Source: Ophiura sarsii (taxonomy: Eukaryota; Echinodermata; Ophiuroidea; Amphilepidida; Ophiuridae). Taken from it: a DNA stretch of 64,000 nucleotides. The position numbers and the translations under genes are program-made. Under the pieces are notes generated by a model, which searched no databases, was not told the origin of the DNA, and was given only the letters and a program-made list of their open reading frames with translations. Shown piece by piece: positions 24,634-36,976 of the stretch (position 1 is the first letter of the stretch; every line of letters begins with the position of its first letter). Location: positions 34,832,811 to 34,896,810 of the forward strand of contig CM069445.1 in assembly GCA_035610835.1 (NCBI GenBank). The letters run 5' to 3'.

Positions 24634-24853
24634 AGGTCCCAAGTTCAACCTTGGAGGTTTAACCAATCTTGGCCACTCCGGAGAGTCGTCGGCCACAATA
24701 CGACTAGGCGCCGTGTTAGCGTTCTCGGCCAATGCAGCACCGGCCACAAATTATAATATGGACGTCGTTGTGTCGGCAGGGGGTGATGTAACGACCGAGA
24801 GTTTCACCATTACTCAGTCAGCTGATCCGACAGCTTTACCAACACTGGGAGCG
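24634..24853 (+). CDS. Host gene exon: unit C, second half
   Basis: Phase 2 in (after CATATTCGCAG), phase 0 out (GTAAGA). It codes for 73 residues with the signature FNLGGLTNLGHSGESSATIR and strands LAFSANAAPATNYNMDVVVSAGG. Units A and C are both 507 bases long although their internal introns differ in phase (0 and 2), which points to intron sliding or loss/gain after duplication. Confidence 0.87.
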
Positions 24854-25098
24854 GTAAGAAAATATCCTTTATCAACGCCCAGGGTGAAATAATAAAAACC
24901 TAACATTATTCAAAAACCTATATGACCAGGAGGCTCGTAACATATCTTGGGTACTGACTACTGTAACGCCTAGATTTGGTACGTGCGTGATAGGTTACAC
25001 CACTGTAATAACCCAATTTCGGGAGGTACTCGTTACAAATAAGAGCTATATACAACAACACGGCAGAAGTTTATGACATATCATGCACCAACATTTAA

Positions 25099-25488
25099 AG
25101 GTTGATGTTCCAATCACTTAAGCTTTTTTTTTTGCCCATCAACATATTTTGATACCTGAAGAAACCGTATATTTTTCTCATTATTTCTGTAAAATGTTTG
25201 GCGCAAGATATGTTCCATTTAGACGTTATAGGCCAAAATGCAATGAATTACCGCCAAAGGTGGTTGACAATACGGCCAGTTTGTGTACTACTCAATTGGA
25301 AAATTGAATGTAATCTTGTGCTTTTAAAATAAGATCCATTGGATTTATTCATGCTTCTAAAATAAGATCCATTGGATTTATTCAACGCAAATTTTGGAAT
25401 AAGACTATTTTTAAGGATGACCCTTCATGTAGAATAGAAAACATCAAATTGAAAATCGGGCCAGCAATCTGAACTCCTACTTTTGATT
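25099..25488. mobile_element. MITE family 2, diverged copy C
   Basis: TTAA at 25095-25098 precedes AGGTTGATGTTCCAAT. The body matches the copies at 56020 and 59921 (ATATTTTGATA, GGCCAAAATG, GTGTACTACTCAATTG). The right end has decayed and an internal 40-base duplication (25320-25385) is present. Confidence 0.6.
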
Positions 25489-25616
25489 TGCGCCATTAGA
25501 CTTTTACCCAAGTAAACACTCTGTAGGTGGTATCAAAGCTATCAATAGCTGTCAACTCATATAAACTAATATGACGTTTGGGTATATGACGCAATAATGT
25601 TATTTTTCTTTCAGTA

Positions 25617-25717
25617 ATTCACTCATGCAGTTTGTTGTCTTGAGATCACTGTGGAGTGATCTCAAGAAAACTAATTCACTCATGCAGTTTGTTGTCTTGA
25701 GACCACTGTGGAGTGAA
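25617..25717. repeat. Short tandem duplication (about 55-bp step)
   Basis: TAATTCACTCATGCAGTTTG...GAGTG occurs twice, at about 25617 and 25672, with few changes. Confidence 0.8.
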
Positions 25718-25893
25718 AAGCTTCGTCCACCACAGGCCTTCTATCGTCGGCTAGACATTGATACATGATGCTTTTGCGGGACATCATCGCAGAGCGACCA
25801 CACGGTATACATACGGCTGAGGGATACGGACAATAAATGTTCTTTTAAAGCCTGAATACATTTTCAATTTCCCCCTATTTCTTATCATTCCAG

Positions 25894-26215
25894 TCGGACC
25901 CAACACCAGCATTTTTGGAATATTCACTGGTCTATCCGGCACAAGACCCTGACATTCCACTAGGTGGATTCGCCGTGGTTAGTATAGAGATCACGCCTGA
26001 ATCGGCAACTCAATATTCCTACATTGTAAGCGTTGGCGCTAATTCAACTAACCTACAATTACTGGACTTCTCGGTCACGTACGTCGGTTCTCACTTCAAG
26101 TGTGGAGATGTGACCCGTGAAAGCACATTGGGACTAAAGGGGAATATAACAAAGGGCGATGGCATGACAAAGTATGATACTTCTGACATTTATTTTGGTG
26201 TGGTCATATCGCCAA
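25894..26215 (+). CDS. Host gene exon: unit D, first half
   Basis: Acceptor CTTATCATTCCAG, donor GTAAGT; phase 0 in, phase 1 out. It codes for 107 residues: SDPTPAFLEYSLVYP, strand start IPLGGFAVVSIEITPE, then HFKCGDVTRES and the signature start SDIYFGVVISPS. NST at ANSTN and NIT are possible N-glycosylation sites. Confidence 0.87.
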
Positions 26216-26227
26216 GTAAGTGATATA

Positions 26228-26912
26228 CAGGCTGTAACAAAAAAAGTTATACAGTTTTGAGCAAAATATTAAAAATATCTCCCGTAAAATTTCTGTTTTT
26301 AATTTTAATGGCTTGTAAGAGGAATTTTCTTAGCTTTCGAATAAGTTTTGTTTCATGACAATCGATGGTCGGTGAGCAGAGATATGATCAATTATCTAAA
26401 GCAGTCATGGAATCACCTGGGCCACTTTTGGTTTAATCAATGGTAAAATCACTTGGATGAATATGAATGGAATCGAACCAGGAACATAGCAGTAGAGCGC
26501 TCTTGTTAGACAACAATGGTTAATTTCAAGTGGTAAACAGTATTACAAAGAAGGTTAGGTCTTTACAAATATTATTTATTTATTTTATGAATTTATTTAT
26601 TCAAATGAAATAAAACTATTTGAAAAAGAATTATTTTGTTCTCTTTAATATTCATTGCATGATACCCTATCATTTAATTTATACAAGATAAAAGATTGTA
26701 TGATATTGTGAAAGTGGCCCAACCCGATTTCTAGACGTCTTAGGAGATTAGTCATAAATTTTAAACGCAAGTAGTTAAAAAGACCAAATAAAATGATTCT
26801 GGTAGCCAAAACGGAACTTAACACTGAGTGTAAATGATTTTGACATTGCATGATTTTAACATTGGATTAAAAATAAAATTGCGATTGTATAACTTTTTTT
26901 TGTTACAGTCTG
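26228..26912. mobile_element. Tc1/mariner-like MITE (TA target)
   Basis: TA flanks the element at 26226-26227 and 26913-26914. The ends are CAGGCTGTAACAAAAAAAGT and the inverted ACTTTTTTTTGTTACAGTCTG type, over about 30 bases. A tRNA-like B-box word (GGTTCGATTCC on - near 26473) lies inside. No transposase. Confidence 0.75.
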
Positions 26913-27118
26913 TACGTATGGGTAAAGTCATACGTTTTGTATAGAGTGCATTTGAATAATATTGTAAACCATTGTACTATTGAACCTAATTTTTGCATAA
27001 TATAAGTTAAGAAGAGTTCGCCGTCGGACAAGTTTAAAACTGTCATTACTTTCGTCAGGATTAGCTCTGACTTCTTCTGGACCAAATTATTATAATATTA
27101 AGCAAAACACAGAGATTG

Positions 27119-27285
27119 CCACTTTTATATTATTATCATCATTTGGGCTGCCTTTGCCCGATGATTTGAGAGTAGGGGTCCCTTTCCTACTTTGGGCTGC
27201 CCCTTGCCCGATGCACTTTTATATTATTATCATCATTTGGGCTGCCTTTGCCCGATGATTTGAGAGTAGGGGCCACTTTCCTACG
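27119..27285. repeat. Tandem duplication, about 93 bp
   Basis: ACTTTTATATTATTATCATC...GGGCTGCC-TTTGCCCGATGATTTGAGAGTAGGGG is present at 27119 and again at 27212. The downstream 27285-27750 sequence has no recognised feature beyond an (AT) run near 27398. Confidence 0.8.
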
Positions 27286-27748
27286 TGTGAAAGATTGGTG
27301 GCTCTGAAAAGAGCCGTTCAGATGGATTGCCCCCACTGAACAGAGATGGTTCTGAAAAGAGCTCTAACTAAACGTAGGTTGCCACTGGCCAACTATATAT
27401 ATATTTGGCTCTCATAGAAGCTATTCCAAAGGACTTTTTCTGCGTTTTCTGCTCTGGTTGTGTTACATATTGAACCAACCGAAATGATGCACTCTCTACG
27501 AATTACAGGAGATAACTATACGGCTGTGATTGCCCAGCATTGCTAATGCGTGTCATGTTAATTATATATGAGACTTGTTCCGCCGAACATTGGCTGCCAC
27601 AATCCGGTTAAGCAACTGGAAAAAAGAAGTACTAGTATACCACTTAAATGTACTCATTAAAATACAACATAACATAACTTAAAATGTGCCATTCATGCCA
27701 CGATCGAATGACACAAAACTAGCATTGCACTTGTGAATTCATTCATAG

Positions 27749-27936
27749 GGTGGACAGACACGGAAGCTACCAACAAAGACAAGATAATCGTGGAAGCCAT
27801 TGTCCAGTTGTCTGACGATAGGTCAATCGTTGGGGATGGTTCTCTGCATTCCATTGCAGTTTCTGCGCTGATAGGTTCAACTAGACTCTGGGTTGCAGAG
27901 GGAGATGTCAGAGCCAATTATTCAACGCTATATCCG
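27749..27936 (+). CDS. Host gene exon: unit D, second half
   Basis: Phase 1 in, phase 0 out; donor GTATGC. It codes for about 63 residues: WTDTEATNKDKIIVEAIVQL completes the signature started before the intron (D...NKDKIIVEAIV). It then reads GSLHSIAVSALIG, parallel to GGVYWVSVGIEH of unit A. Unit D totals 510 bases. Confidence 0.86.
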
Positions 27937-28326
27937 GTATGCTTTTTTTTCTTCATTCTCCATTCGACAACGTCTATATGGAAAATGTCATACCAATAAA
28001 AGTTTATTTCATTGTTGTCAAATCACTGTTTGCTCCCTCAAATTGGTGGACCACGTTCAATTCCTGGCGCCATTAAAGCCATAACTAATTTACCAAGTAT
28101 TTCCCTCTTAGTATCGTACGTAGTTTTACAAAGTCTCTTTGGCGTTTGTTTCAAGTGACCATGTTTTTTTCATTAATGATATTGTTATTTTTAGTGTTAA
28201 CTCGATTTTGAAACAAAATGGAGTTAGTTCCTTTAGTCATGGTGGGGCATAAGTCACCAGTTTTTATAATGTAATGTATCATCAATCATCAGCTTTACAA
28301 ACATAATCTCTCTTTAAATTCTTCAG

Positions 28327-28559
28327 ATCACTTTGCCAACTTCCGAGTCTCTGTATATCACATCACCCGTGGACACTGTAACACCTGGCGGTAAAAGTAA
28401 AATACAGCATAACATAACTCTGGTGGAGACCAGCAGTTTGACGTATGCGCTCAATTACACAACGGAACACAAGTGGCTCCAAATAACAGATGTTGAATTG
28501 ATATTTGTAGGTCGTTTTTTACCCGGATTGATGACGGAAGAGTTTACTCTTGATAGAGG
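28327..28559 (+). CDS. Host gene exon: unit E, first part
   Basis: Acceptor AAATTCTTCAG, donor GTGAGT; phase 0 in, phase 2 out. It codes for about 78 residues with the strand start TPGGKSKIQHNITLVE and a LIFVG strand. NIT and NYT are possible N-glycosylation sites. Confidence 0.85.
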
Positions 28560-28621
28560 GTGAGTTGTACATGTCATAAACGAACATATGGTACTTTACT
28601 AAGCTAAATTCGCAATGTGAA

Positions 28622-28867
28622 CACTTTCCACGCGGCAGGCGACTGCAGACGATATTCCAAAATTTCACAATTTCTTTTAAAAATGTCAAAATTATTAAAT
28701 GTCATTACCATATTTGGAATCACCGTGAGAAATCAGAAATGCATTGAAATTAGTACAAACATGCCTAGTATTGGTTCAGTAATCCTTGAGATAGACCTTA
28801 AAATATGGGAAAGCTTTCTGACAAATCTGTTTTGTTTATGGTAAAACGAATAGCCGCGTGGAAAGTG
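28622..28867. mobile_element. MITE family 1, copy B
   Basis: The termini CACTTTCCACGCGGCAGG and GCCGCGTGGAAAGTG are inverted. The right flank is TTAA (28868-28871) and the left flank is TGAA, one change from TTAA. It closely matches copy A in opposite orientation. Confidence 0.8.
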
Positions 28868-29004
28868 TTAAGTTCCGCAGTAGCCTATGTGATTTCACAT
28901 AGGGACCTACCCACACTCAAGTGGTATTTAATTTTAAAAAAACATCAGGAATATGTCAGCTGCATATACATGTATACATTATATATTTTTTTGATGGTTA
29001 ACAG

Positions 29005-29101
29005 ATCTGATAATGGAGGTACTTATGGTTATATCAATTTTGGACCAGTATGTAACACTCTGCGTGAAACTGCAACAGATGCGGACACAGAAGATATGAC
29101 T
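29005..29101 (+). CDS. Host gene exon: unit E, middle part
   Basis: Acceptor GGTTAACAG, donor GTAAGC; phase 2 in, phase 0 out. A short exon of 32 residues carrying the signature YGYINFGPVCNTLRETATDA then DTEDMT. The D-x-I-x-V strand continues in the exon at 35660 after a 6.5-kb intron. Confidence 0.83.
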
Positions 29102-29148
29102 GTAAGCTGATTAACAATTTGCTTAAAACTTGAGTTAAAATTAACCTT

Positions 29149-29566
29149 AGGCCAAAAAAAAAAGAAGTTTGTCTCAAAACTTGCGCGCGCATTGGTTTTG
29201 AAATGCCAAAAATACCGCATCTAAAATGCAGGAAATTGTCAAATCAATTCTTATTTTCCCTACAAATTTTTATTTCAAGTTTTTATTAAAAATATCGGCA
29301 GATTTTCCTTTTCTCAAACTTTTACATGGCTCAGTTCTTCAAAAAACGCTGCACAATTGTTCTTTACACAACTACATCACAATATTAATTTCAAATTAAA
29401 AAAAATAAAAATCAGAAAGTGTTAACGGTTGCAAATAGTAAGAGTAAAAATTGACACACAAATAAAAAAAATGTAAAAAATAAATAAAATGGAGGACAAA
29501 AAACAGCGCGCGTCACCCGATTTTGAAGCCTTCGCAAGCTTTGAGACAAACCTTTTTTTTTTGCCT
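29149..29566. mobile_element. Inverted-repeat MITE
   Basis: The left end (GGCC-A10-GAAGTTTGTCTCAAAACTTGC) is mirrored at the right end (GCAAGCTTTGAGACAAACC-T9-GCC). About 418 bp and A/T-rich inside. A smaller element with AAGGCCAAACAAAG ends at 63612 may be related. Confidence 0.7.
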
Positions 29567-32500
29567 TATAGGTGTATCATTCCTTCCCTTTCCTTCTTTA
29601 AAAAAAAATCAACGAAAGAATTCACTTGGAAAATATTCACTTAGGGAACCAACTTATTACAAATGTCAGGGGTGATAGCAGACGCACTTCGTCGCGAAGC
29701 TACAAACAATGTCCTAAATATTAACCAGATGAGATTGGTGCTTGAGATAATTAACTGTCGAATTTTCACAGATAGTGGATGATTTTTATTCAAGGATGGA
29801 AATCACAAATCCAGATTTTTAACAAGTGCATTTGCAAATCATCTTCCGACTAATCAAACCAGCTACGAACCATACACGTTTGTTTGTTTACACGGTCGGT
29901 CCGTACAGACACACGCTTGGGTCCTAAAGGGACCAGACTCAGGCAAATTGCTCGGGCCAGGCTTAAAAAGCCTATATCGACAGTCATTTAAAAATCCTCT
30001 CAATAATCTACCTGTACGATTTGTCTATAGCTTACTTATGTTTCATATTAACTTTTTATATTAGTCGAGAATCGACAAATATACTGTATTTCACCTGTTT
30101 CTTTATATTAGTCGAGAATCGACACTGTATTGCACATTGTTTCTTTCTTTCTTTTGGCCACATACTAATAGCTCCGTAACCTGGCCTTTGACCGATTTTG
30201 ACCATTCAAAGAACATAAGTACTCTTGTGTGAACCACTACTCAGGCCAGAAAGCATGAAGCGTCAAAGGTCACACAAAGGTCAAAATGACCTATTTCCAC
30301 ACATTTCACTCAAAATACTACCTGTACGAGTGGAAATGATCGATGATTGTCAGAATTAGTCAAAAGATTCCTTGGATCTATGTACATAATAGGGTCTTCA
30401 GCGATTAAAAATGACATATCATATGGGGTCACTAGGGGTCATTGACCTATACAGGGGTAAAATGTGAGCCATGCTCCGATTTTGACAGGACATCTTGTCC
30501 GCATTGATAAGACAAGGAAAAAAGTAACGCATAACTTTGGGGTCAAAGGTCAGGAAAATGTCACTATGGGTCAAAATGTAAATTTGTATTCTACTCACTC
30601 AAAATGTTACTCCTTCGAGAGAAAATGAATGATGATTGTCAGAATTGGTCAAAAGATTCCTTGGATCCATGTACATAATAGGGTCTTCAGCGATTAAAAG
30701 TGACATGTCATGGGGTCACTGGGGGTCATTGACCTATACAGTGGTAAAATGTAAGACACCGTTTTTGACCGGACTTGTTGCATCGTGTGTCTTTCGATAA
30801 GCCAAGAAAAAAGTGAATCATAACTTTGGGGTCAAAAGTCAGGAGGTCACTGGGGTCAAAATGTAAATTGTCACTCCATTTACTCAAAATTCTACTTGTC
30901 CGAGAGGAAATGACCAATGATTGTCAGAATTGGTCAAAAGATTCTTTGGATCCATGTACATATAAAAGCGATTACAAATGACATGTCATATGAGGTCACT
31001 AGGGGTCATTGACCTATACTGGTGTAAAACTTAAGACATGCTCTGATTTTGACCGGACATGTTGCATCTAGTGCTCATTGATAAGCCAAGAAAAAGTCAA
31101 TCATAAGTTTGGGGTCAAAGGTCAAGAAAAGGTCACTTGGGGTCAAAATGTGATTTTCACTTAAAACGCTCTTGCATTTTAATGTCAATACTCGTGTCTT
31201 TGCTGGTATTGCCAGATTAGGTAAACCTACATTGTGATACAGTGGTAACAGGTCTTCCTTCTGTCATGAAACCAATAGCTCCGTAACCAATTGGCCGATT
31301 TTAAAAATATTTAGTCACAAGTACCATCATGGCCACCACCCACTACTCAGAGTGTCAAGCATAACAGGTCAAATGTCACACAGGAGTCACTAGTGGTCAA
31401 AACGTGATTTTCACTTAAAACGCCCTTGTAATTTAGTGAATTGACCTAGAATCGTCAGAATTGGTCAACATAATAAATAACTTCAATGCCGACTAATAAT
31501 TATTCGTCGTCTGAGACGACACCTCAGTTCTAGTTTCCTCGGCTTCTTCTGGCAAACCCATCTACAAAATGCTTCTTCTCCTACAGTTTTCATGTAACAA
31601 TCAGCAGACTTGGTCAGTAGGACCCCCTACCAGACCTTCATTACAGGACCTAGCAGTTTGGGGTCAAAGGTCTCAGGGGGGACTAGGGGCCAAAACGTGA
31701 TTTTCACTTAAAACGCCCTTGCAATTTAGTGAAATGACTTAGGATCGTCGAAATCGGTCAACATATTTCTTATGACCGTACGCATTATATAGTAGTTCGG
31801 TTTTTAAAATCAAAACATATTTGGGGTCACTAGGGGTCAAAATGTTGATTTTCTTACCATATCACTTAAAATGCTTCTTGTCTCAGAGGAAATGGCTGAT
31901 GAATGTCAGAATTGGTCAAAAGATTCCTTAGGACCATGCACATACAAAGATCTTAGCGATTTAAATTGACGTGTCATGCGGGGTCACTAGGGGTCATTGA
32001 CATATACAGGGGTAAAACGTGAGATATGCTCCGATTTGGACAGGACTTGATTCATCCTTTTAGATTTGATGAGACAAGAAAAAAGCAATTATGGGGTCAA
32101 CGGTCAGGAACAGGTCAGTAGAGGTCATTGAACTTTCTTGCAGACCCATCTACAAAATGCTTCTTCTCCTACACTACAGTTTACATGCTACAATCACCAG
32201 ATTTGGTCAGTAGGATCTACCAGACCTTCATACAAGCATCGCACAGTTTGGGGTCAAAGGTCACAGGGGTCACTAGGGGCCAAAACGTGATTTTACCTTA
32301 AAACACCCTTGCAATTTAGTGAAATGACCTAGAATCGTCAAAATTGGTCAACATATTTCTAATGACCGTACGCATATATAATGTAGTTTGGTTTTTAAAA
32401 TCAAAAAATATTTGGGGTCACCAAGGGGACAAAATGTTAATTATCTTACCATATCACTTAAAATGCTTTTTGTTTCAGAGGAAATGGCTGATCAATGTCA

Positions 32501-32580
32501 GAATTGGTAACAAGATTCCTTGGGTCCATGCACATACAGCCATTTAAGCGATTCAAATTGGCGTGTCGTATGGGGTCACT

Positions 32581-33850
32581 AAAAAACTATAGACCTATCA
32601 GCACGCTGCCTCACATGTACAAAGTCTTTACAAGAATTATTCTTGCCAGAGTTGAGAAACAGCTTGATGAAAACCAGCCCAGAGAACAAGCAGGTTTTAG
32701 AGCAGGATTCAGGACATCAGACCATCTTCAAACATTGAGCCAGGTTATAGAGAAGTCGAAAGAATATCGCTTCAATTTATGTCTCGGTTTTGTAGACTAT
32801 GAGAAGGCATTTGACAGTCTAGACCACCAGTCTCTATTAAATGCGCTGGAAAAACAGGTCAGTGATGAAAAGTACATCCGCCTAATCAAGGCAATCTATA
32901 AGTATCCAAGTGCTAGAATCCACCTGGAGAGCACCACAATCGAAGCCTTCAAAATTCTGAAAGGTGTGAGACAAGGTGATCCAATCTCCCCAAAGCTATT
33001 CACTGCAGCCATGGAGGATGTTTTCAGAAACCTGGATTGGCAAGGTATGGGAGTTATAGTCGATGGTGAACACCTTACCCATCTCAGATTTGCAGATGAC
33101 ATCCTACTTCTCAGCCATGAGCCCCAGAAATTGCAGAAGATGATCCGAGAACTGAGTGAAGAGAGCAACAAGGCTGGACTTAACATGAACATCAAGAAGA
33201 CAAAAGTGATGATGTGCAACAAGCTGAAAGATTATGCTATAACAGTTCAAGGAAAAACCATAGAAAGAGTGGACAGTTATATATACCTGGGCAAGAAGAT
33301 TTCTCTGGAAAATGAAACAGCAGGGGAAGTGAACAGAAGGATACAGCTAGCATGGGTGAAGTTTGGTAAGCTCCGCTTTATCTTTCGTGATGAAGAGCTA
33401 CCTTTGTCACTAAAGCGACCAATTTTCAACCAGTGTATCATCCCAGTGCTATCGTATGGCTCAGAAACATGGACAACAACTAAGAGATTGGAGAAGAAGC
33501 TAAAAGTCACTGAGAGGGCAATGGAAAGGATATTGATTGGCGTTACAAGAAGGGACAGGGTGACCAACACAGATTTAAGGAAGAAAACAAAAGTGAGGGA
33601 CATCATACTGGAAATAAAATCAAAAAAATGGAGATGGGCTGGCCATCTAGCCAGGAGGAAAGACAACAGATGGACTCATAAATTAACAGACTGGATCCCC
33701 AGAGCTTTCACCAGAGGCAGGCCAAACAGACGGTGGATAGACGACATCATAGAGTATGGCACCGTTACTTGGAAGAGGACAGCTCAGGACAGAGTGAAAT
33801 GGAAAATTGATGAAGAGGCCTTCCTTCTGCAGTGGAGTGAAATAGGCTAG
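32581..33850 (+). CDS. Reverse transcriptase fragment of the RTE LINE
   Basis: The open frame extends upstream into array sequence from 32495, but element-derived residues begin at LKNYRPISTL. Then come LGFVDYEKAFDSLDH (motif A), a KGVRQGDPISPKLF stretch (motif B) and FADDILLLS (motif C with the catalytic DD), and a C-terminal part with KWRWAGHLAR and GRPNRRWIDDI. The endonuclease and the first RT motifs are missing because of truncation. The remaining frame has no stop, so the copy is fairly young but dead on arrival. Confidence 0.88.
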
Positions 33851-33866
33851 ATAGATAGATAGATAG
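32581..33866 (+). mobile_element. 5'-truncated RTE-type LINE
   Basis: An 11-bp target duplication ATGGGGTCACT lies at 32570-32580 and 33867-33877. The insert begins in the middle of a reverse transcriptase and ends in a TAGA microsatellite tail, as RTE-clade elements often do. Insertion into the GGTCA array supplied the duplicated word. Confidence 0.85.
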
Positions 33867-35659
33867 ATGGGGTCACTAGGGGTCATTAAACTTTACATGG
33901 GTAAAACTCAAGACATGCTCCGAATTAGATTGGACCTGTTTTATCTTGTTTGGTTCGATAAGGCAAGAAAAAAAGTCAATCATCATAACCAGGTCAAAGG
34001 TCAAGAAGAGGTTACTAGGGATCATTTTCTCATAAAAATCAAGGTGCCCTGGTCATAGACTAGAACTAGATCTAGTTCCTCCTTCTTTCTGGCAACAGAT
34101 CATTGATAGCGCCATAACCCTACGATCGATTTTGACCATATTCAGCCATAAGTACCCTTCGGTGAACCACTACTCAGGCCAGAAAGCACAAGAGGTCAAA
34201 GGTCACACAGGGGTCAAAACGTGAGTTTGCTCGAACTTAGTGCATCTTGTGCGCATTGACAAGACAAGGCAACAGTCAATCATGACTTTGGATTCAAAGG
34301 TCAAGAAAGGATCACTAGGGGTTAAAACGTGATTATTTCCTAACGCCCTTGCTCCTTAGCGAAATGACCCAGGACCATCAGAATTGGTCAACATATTCCT
34401 TAGAAACGTACGCATAGAATATTCAGATTTTTAAAAAGAAAATATATTTGGGGTCACTAGGGGTCAAAATGTAAATTTTCACTCTACTCACTCAAAATAC
34501 TACTCCTCCGAGAGGAAATGATTGATGATTGTCAAAATTGGTCAAAAGATTCCTATGATTTATGTACATATAATGTCTTCAGCGATTAAAAGTGACATAT
34601 CACTAGGGGTCACTAGGGGTTATTGAACTATACAGGTGTAAAATTTAAGACATACTCGGATTATGACCAGACTTATTTTATCTCATGCGCATTGATAAAG
34701 CCAAGAAAAAAAGTCAATGATAACATTGGGGTCAAAGGTCACGAATAGGTCACTATGGGACAAACTTATAATGTTTAATCCTTTCACTCAAAGTGCTACT
34801 CCTCCAAGAGGAAATGATTGATGATTGTCAAAATTAGTCAAAAGATTCAATGTACATTACAGGGTCCACAGCGATTAAAAGTGACATGTCATATGGGGTC
34901 ACTAGGGGTCATTGAACTATGCAGGTGTAAAATTCAAGACATGCTCCGATTTTGACAGGACTTGTTGCATATTGTGCGGATTATACAGACAAGAAAATAA
35001 GTCTGGGGTTAAATGTCAAAAAGGGTCTCTAGGGTTCAAAATGTCAATGTTCACTCATTTTACTCAAAATGCTACTATCCGACGAGAGGTAATGTTTGAT
35101 GAATGTCAAAATAGGTCAAAAGATTCCTTTGATCAATGTACAAATAGGGTCTTCAGCGATTAAAAGTGACATATCATATATGAGGTCACTAGGGTCATTG
35201 AACTATACAAGTGTAAATGTTTTGACATGCTCCGATTTTGACCGGACTTGTTGCACCTTATACGTATTGATGATAAAAGAAAACAAGTCAATCATTACCT
35301 TAAGGTCAAAGGTCAAGAAGAGGTCAACTTGGGGTCAAACAGTAATTTCTCCACTACTACAGGGCCAGAATTTAAGAAAATAACTTTCCAATATAGTACA
35401 ATTAAAATATTATAAGATAATTGTCCTTAGACAACTATCAGCCATATAGGTCAACGCCCTCGACAAATATATGTGATCTATGATCACAATTAGCTCTAGC
35501 TTGTTTTGATTTTCTTTCAACATATTATTTGGATGACTTTTTGCGCTGGAAGTACTGTTCGTGCAATGCAATAACTTATAAATTGTAGAGGCTAAAATGA
35601 GGGTTGTGTCTCCAGGTTATTTTTGCATTACATTTATGGATTGTTGCTTTTATTTACAG

Positions 35660-35812
35660 TTTATATTGGAGATATCGGTAGAGTTTGCCAACACAGACGA
35701 GGTAAACAGAGGCTCCTGGGGTCATGTCACGGGAACCTTGGAGATTGGTAATGGGGAAGATGCCATGCAAGAAAGCGTCACGCAGATCACATATAAAGCT
35801 GATCTGCCAAAG
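35660..35812 (+). CDS. Host gene exon: unit E, last part
   Basis: Acceptor TTTATTTACAG, donor GTGAGT; phase 0 both sides. It codes for 51 residues beginning FILEISVEFANTDEV, which completes the strand after DTEDMT, and ending YKADLPK. Flanked upstream by the GGTCA array. Confidence 0.86.
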
Positions 35813-36177
35813 GTGAGTCATTGACTTAAACACTTTATGGGAAATTATTACGGTATGATCAATAATAGTGGAAAAGTCCCTCAAGTGGACTATTTCTGAA
35901 TCACCCATTCCTTAACAGCTTCTCACCAATTTAACAGTTAATTTGAGAGATTTGGGCAGTTTGGTGCCAGGCGACCTGTAGTGATCAGATCCGTACTGAC
36001 TTTCGACAAATTGCTACTAATGATCTGGGATAGGAGTTACATGGATCTAGTCATTCTAGTCACTTGAAACTATAACTACATGATTCGCCAGAAGATGCGA
36101 GTGTGTATAAGCCATTGGTTGCCAAATTGGCATAATTTGTCAGAGTTGTATGTTTTACCCGTTGTTTTGTTCTACAG

Positions 36178-36466
36178 ACAACATTTGAACTATCTTGTCC
36201 GGACTCCTCCAACTCAATGAAACCCAACGATATTGATACCTGCTACCTAACGATCAACATGGTAGATGAGGACTTAGATCTGCGAGTGGAAGTGGCAACT
36301 ATGCTCAACGAAACGGCAACACTCAACATCATTGAGTCAACTATAACGTCAGCCGGGCGCAATATTTTGTCGACATGGACAGTTGGCGATCAGCTAACGT
36401 TGAGTTCAGGCGATAACTCGACACAGAACAATAAGGCTGTTGTTGTCGGTACAGTCTCGAATTCAT
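36178..36466 (+). CDS. Host gene exon: unit F, first half
   Basis: Acceptor TTGTTCTACAG, donor GTAAGT; phase 0 in, phase 1 out. It codes for 96 residues: TTFELSCPDSSNSMKPNDID, CYLTINMVDEDLDLRVEVA, then the signature start KAVVVGTVSNS. It is the longest unit (about 181 residues with the next exon). Confidence 0.87.
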
Positions 36467-36550
36467 GTAAGTATATTGCATCACCAGTACTGGGAGAATT
36501 CGTCTCAGGCTCAAAAAAGATGGGTGCGTTATTCCAATAGCTTATTTTAA

Positions 36551-36718
36551 CACGTTCCACGCGGCTATTAGTTTTACCATATGCAAAACAGATTTTTCTG
36601 AAACCTTTCCCAAATTTCAAAGTCTTATCTCAAGAATTACTGAACCAATAGGCATGTTTGTATGCATTTCTCATGGTGATTCCAAATATGGTGATAGAAA
36701 TTCAATAGTTCTTATTTT
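36551..36718. mobile_element. MITE family 1, right-truncated copy
   Basis: TTAA at 36547-36550, then CACGTTCCACGCGGCTATTA and a body like that of copy A (ACTGAACCAATA, GGCATGTTTG). The other end is gone. A GGGACACCCTGTAT word at 36809-36822 is the lone end of some mariner-like element. Confidence 0.7.
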
Positions 36719-36976
36719 CAAAAAATGTATATATTAGTTACACCAAATTTTAGAACTCATTTTCATGGTCAATAAGTTGGGTAAACATGTGCACATTCTT
36801 TTTGGGGACACCCTGTATAGCACTATAATGATGTACTGTAGAAAAAGGCAGTACCATTGGATGTGGTAAGAAACTTTTTTTTCTCCAAACACCCTCACTA
36901 TGTTAAATTATGTTTGAAAATCTAACAATCTAACATTAGCAAAAATCATTTTTTCCATTCATCTTCCTGTGTATAG

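Larger units (their letters stand above)
30130..35345. repeat. Degenerate tandem array (about 285-bp units) rich in GGTCA words
   Basis: The phrase AGCGATTAAAAGTGACAT recurs near 30401, 30691, 30965, 34574, 34869 and 35153, with more diverged forms at 31956 and 32547. Each is followed by GGGGTCACTAGGGGTCATTGA, then a CATGCTCCGATTTTGAC word, then GGGGTCAAAGGTCA. Steps are 274-295 bases at the edges and about 590 in the middle, so there is some higher-order structure. The array is interrupted by the LINE at 32581-33866. It fills most of one intron. No coding. Confidence 0.85.

Noticed and set aside
26395..26515. tRNA gene suggested by a B-box-like GGTTCGATTCC on the - strand
   Set aside because: There is no matching A box at the right distance and no cloverleaf; it lies in a MITE.
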